Translations under genes and position numbers: made by a program | The notes under the pieces: model-generated | Seen by the model: only the letters and a program-made list of their open reading frames with translations | Told to the model about the DNA's origin: nothing | Databases searched by the model: none | Source: Pseudomonas helleri | GTDB taxonomy: Bacteria > Pseudomonadota > Gammaproteobacteria > Pseudomonadales > Pseudomonadaceae | NCBI RefSeq assembly: GCF_001043025.1 | Contig: NZ_JYLD01000018.1 | Location: 1-64,000, forward strand | Reading direction: 5' to 3' | Length of the DNA: 64,000 nt | Shown: one piece after another, positions 61,453 to 64,000 of the stretch | How positions within the stretch are numbered: position 1 is the stretch's first letter | Layout: the number at the start of each line of letters is the position of its first letter

Positions 61453-61614
61453 GCAAAAACTCCTTTCAGAGCCTGATCAGGAAAATAAAAAAGCGCTCTT
61501 ACTTAACTAGACGAATGAGCGGCGTAAATCATGAACATCAAAATGTAGAAATTTTGTCGTGAATTATTCTCAATCGCGATTCGATCCCGTGTGGCCGGGG
61601 GTTTTAGGCGATTA

Positions 61615-61638
61615 TTAATTTTTTTTAACCTGCTTCGT
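61615..61638 (+). promoter_or_regulatory. possible PvdS-type iron-starvation promoter of pvdQ
   Basis: TTAAT and CGT are 16 nt apart, one base from the iron-starvation box TAAAT-N16-CGT used by PvdS-like sigma factors. It lies 83 nt before the pvdQ start. The shortness of the motif limits confidence. Confidence 0.35.
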
Positions 61639-61720
61639 TTCTTGTACAGGCTGTTCCCGGCCCGCGGTTTTCAATCGATGACGCAGCCGGGCCTTTTGTA
61701 CTGATCGAGCAGGAGTCCGC

Positions 61721-64000
61721 GTGAGTATTTTCAAGCCGCTGAGCAAGTCGTGTTGTGCTGCGTTATGCCTGAGCCTGAGTGTGTCCGTATGGGCTCAGAC
61801 ACCTGCCAGCGAGGTGAGTGCAGAGATTCGTCGTACCACGTTTGGGGTGCCGCATATTCGCGCGGCCGATGAGCGCGGGTTGGGCTATGGCATCGGTTAT
61901 GCCTACGCCCAGGACAACTTGTGCCTGCTGGCCAATGAAGTGGTTACCGTCAACGGCGAGCGTTCGAGGTACTTTGGCCCAGAGCAGATGACCCTCGAAG
62001 AGCGCGATAACCTCTCCAGCGACCTGTTTTTTACCTGGCTCAATACCCCGCAGGCCGTGGCTGCTTTCTGGCAAGCGCAAACGCCTGAAGTGCATGACCT
62101 GATCGAAGGCTATGTGGCCGGTTACAACCGTCAGCTCGGCGAACGCAAAGGCCTGCCTGAGCAATGTGATAACCCGTCGGTGCGGCCGATCACCACGGCT
62201 GATGTGGTCAAGTTGACCCGTCGCTTGCTGGTCGAAGGCGGTGCCGGCCAGTTCGGGGAAGCGTTGGTGGCTGCTGCGCCACCGCTCACAGCATCGCACG
62301 CGGCAACTCTCAATCCGGGGGCTGAGCGCTTTGCCGTGGCGAGCGAGCGGATGCAGCGTTTTGCCCTGGATCGCGGCAGCAATGCGGTTGCCATTGGCAG
62401 CGAACGCTCGCAAACCGGCCATGCAATATTGCTCGCTAACCCGCATTTCCCGTGGGTGGGCGGCATGCGTTTTTACCAGATGCAATTGACCATCCCCGGC
62501 AAGCTGGATGTGATGGGTGCGGCTCTCCCGGGCTTGCCGATGATCAACATCGGCTTCAATGCGAACGTGGCCTGGACCCATACGGTGGATACGTCCAGGC
62601 ACTTCACCCTGTATCGACTTGAGCTCGACCCCAAAGACCCGACACGCTACCTGCTCGACGGCCAATCGCGAGCGCTGGACAAACAAACCCTGACGGTCAA
62701 CGTCAAGCAGGCCGATGGCAGCCTGGTGCCGGTGTCGCGCACCTTCTACAGCTCGGTATTCGGACCGGTGGTGCAATGGCCGGGCAAGCTCGATTGGGAT
62801 AACCGCGTGGCGTTCAGCCTGCGTGATGCCAACCTGAACAATGACCGTGTCTTGCAGCAGTGGTACGCGATGAATCAGGCGCGCAACCTTGATGCCCTGC
62901 AGGCATCGGTAAACACCCTGCAGGGGATTCCGTGGGTCAACACCTTGGCGGTAGATGACCAAGGGCAGGCGTTGTACATGAACGTGTCGGTGGTGCCCTA
63001 CGTGGACAAGGCCAAGCTGGCGGCGTGCAGTGACCCGCGTGCGGGCCTTGAAATGATTTTGCTCGATGGCAGCCGCAGTGCCTGCGACTGGACGATTGAC
63101 CCGAGCGCGGCGCAGCCGGGTATTTACCCGGCCAGCCAGTTGCCACAATTGCGCCGTAACGATTACGTGCAGCACTCCAACGACTCGGCCTGGATGGCCA
63201 ACCCCAACGCGCCGCTGAGCGGGTTTTCACCGCTTATCAGCCAGGACGGCCAACCGCTGGGGCCGCGTGCTCGTTTTGCCCTGCAATGCTTGAGTCAGCC
63301 GGGGCGTGTCAGCGTCGCAGATTTGCAAGGCATGGTGATGGATGACCGGGTGTACCTGGCAGGGCAAGTCATGCCCGACCTGCTGACCGTGTGTGAAGCC
63401 CGGCAAGGGCCCGTGTGTGCCAGCCTCAAGGCGTGGGATCAACAAGCGAATCTGAACAGCGGGATGGGGCTGGTGCATTTCCAGAACATCATGGCTCAGT
63501 TGCTTGATGTCCCGGATGTGTGGCGGGTGCCTTTCAATCCGGCAGACCCGCAGCACACCCCGCGTGGTCTGGACCTGGAGCAACCGGCCGTGGTTGAAGC
63601 CGTGCAGCACGCGCTGCAAGCGTCAGCAGCTACCGTGGCAGAGCAGGGTTTAACGCCGGAGATGGCTTGGGGTGATATCCAGGGGGTCAACAGCGCAGGT
63701 CAGCGGATTGCGATCCACGGCGGCCCGGCCACGCTGGGGGTGTACAACGCCATGCAAAGTGTTCCGGTTGAGGGCGGCAAGCGTGAGGTGGTCAGCGGCA
63801 CCAGTTACTTGCAAACCGTGACCTTCGACGAGCACGGCCCACAGGCGCAGGGCTTGCTGGCTTTTTCAATCGCCAGCGACCCGGCTTCAAAGCATTCGCG
63901 TGATCAGACTGAGGCGTTCTCAAACAAGCAGTGGCCGCGCTTGCCCTTCACCGAGGCGCAGATCAAGGCCGATCCACAGTATGAACTGACCACGCTTCGG
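61721..64000 (+). CDS. pvdQ: acyl-homoserine-lactone / pyoverdine-precursor acylase, cut by the window end
   Basis: PvdQ is a periplasmic N-terminal-nucleophile amidase that removes the fatty acyl chain from the pyoverdine precursor and also cleaves long-chain AHLs. The 760 codons present are nearly all of the expected 762 or so. A GTG start follows AGGAGTCC. Residues about 1-25 are a signal peptide ending SVWAQ. Autocleavage exposes Ser220 in DRGSNAVAIG, and LLANPHFPW and PWVNTLAVD are typical. The close match to P. aeruginosa PvdQ as I remember it runs to the end (SDPASKHSRDQTEAFSNKQW). No other pyoverdine gene is in the window. Confidence 0.92.
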   Translation, partial: MSIFKPLSKSCCAALCLSLSVSVWAQTPASEVSAEIRRTTFGVPHIRAADERGLGYGIGYAYAQDNLCLLANEVVTVNGERSRYFGPEQMTLEERDNLSSDLFFTWLNTPQAVAAFWQAQTPEVHDLIEGYVAGYNRQLGERKGLPEQCDNPSVRPITTADVVKLTRRLLVEGGAGQFGEALVAAAPPLTASHAATLNPGAERFAVASERMQRFALDRGSNAVAIGSERSQTGHAILLANPHFPWVGGMRFYQMQLTIPGKLDVMGAALPGLPMINIGFNANVAWTHTVDTSRHFTLYRLELDPKDPTRYLLDGQSRALDKQTLTVNVKQADGSLVPVSRTFYSSVFGPVVQWPGKLDWDNRVAFSLRDANLNNDRVLQQWYAMNQARNLDALQASVNTLQGIPWVNTLAVDDQGQALYMNVSVVPYVDKAKLAACSDPRAGLEMILLDGSRSACDWTIDPSAAQPGIYPASQLPQLRRNDYVQHSNDSAWMANPNAPLSGFSPLISQDGQPLGPRARFALQCLSQPGRVSVADLQGMVMDDRVYLAGQVMPDLLTVCEARQGPVCASLKAWDQQANLNSGMGLVHFQNIMAQLLDVPDVWRVPFNPADPQHTPRGLDLEQPAVVEAVQHALQASAATVAEQGLTPEMAWGDIQGVNSAGQRIAIHGGPATLGVYNAMQSVPVEGGKREVVSGTSYLQTVTFDEHGPQAQGLLAFSIASDPASKHSRDQTEAFSNKQWPRLPFTEAQIKADPQYELTTLR

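Noticed and set aside
61763..63175. 470-residue frame antisense to pvdQ
   Set aside because: Shadow of an acylase gene with a signal peptide and active-site motif. The real gene leaves the window and so shows no stop.
1..64000. CRISPR arrays and insertion sequences
   Set aside because: No regularly spaced direct repeats and no transposase reading frames were seen. The repeats found are REP-type hairpins and palindromes.

Overview
The window is chromosomal DNA of a Pseudomonas, most likely from the fluorescens lineage. The evidence is the gene order folD / tRNA-Arg-His-Leu-His / tig-clpP-clpX-lon-hupB-ppiD / fabI-nppDCBA / mltD-gloB-rnhA-dnaQ, a PrrF iron-responsive sRNA, a CrcZ-family sRNA, a PvdQ-type acylase, the liu leucine-catabolism genes and REP sequences built on a TAGGAGCGAGCTTG core. 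I see no prophage, insertion sequence or CRISPR array. The species cannot be fixed from the sequence alone. Family and synteny statements rest on remembered knowledge, not on searches.

Region by region: 1-2010 holds folD and four tRNA genes. 2370-11030 is a proteostasis block: trigger factor, ClpP, ClpX, Lon, HU-beta and PpiD, with a sigma-32-like promoter before lon and a decayed tRNA-Asp-like gene between hupB and ppiD. 11056-14330 is an accessory LysR / MFS / dehydrogenase cassette. 14354-22542 is fabI plus a five-gene peptide/nucleoside-antibiotic ABC importer with two binding proteins. 22698-27800 carries cell-wall, methylglyoxal and DNA metabolism genes. 27849-32903 is accessory: LysR, FMN reductase, and the 2-aminoethylphosphonate genes phnX and phnW with a divergent LysR. 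33000-36294 has a YebC-family regulator, an LRR-protein kinase and an M14 carboxypeptidase. 36419-36754 holds a Fur-box promoter facing the carboxypeptidase and the PrrF gene with its own Fur box. 36860-37994 is a small Pseudomonas-type protein and an orphan lambda-CI-like repressor that has lost its protease residues.

38052-47495 is leucine/isovalerate catabolism: liuABCD, a divergent acyl-CoA synthetase, liuE and liuR. Three palindromic LiuR-like boxes tie these units together. A CrcZ-family sRNA with a clear sigma-54 promoter sits inside the locus, next to liuE. 47522-52944 carries a LysR / acyl-CoA dehydrogenase pair, a PstS-OmpA fusion, xthA and an acetyltransferase. 53008-58415 is tamAB. 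A 102-bp near-perfect palindrome follows, then an aldo/keto reductase with a divergent LysR, a 44-residue lipoprotein missed by a 60-residue cutoff, a two-helix membrane peptide, a truncated Fur-like protein, and a pvdQ gene cut off by the window end within its last few codons.

The parts most worth a second look are the two sRNAs and their promoters, the LRR-kinase/carboxypeptidase pair behind a Fur-type promoter, the repressor with a preserved cleavage site but no catalytic dyad, the tRNA-Asp relic, and the tamB-distal palindrome.
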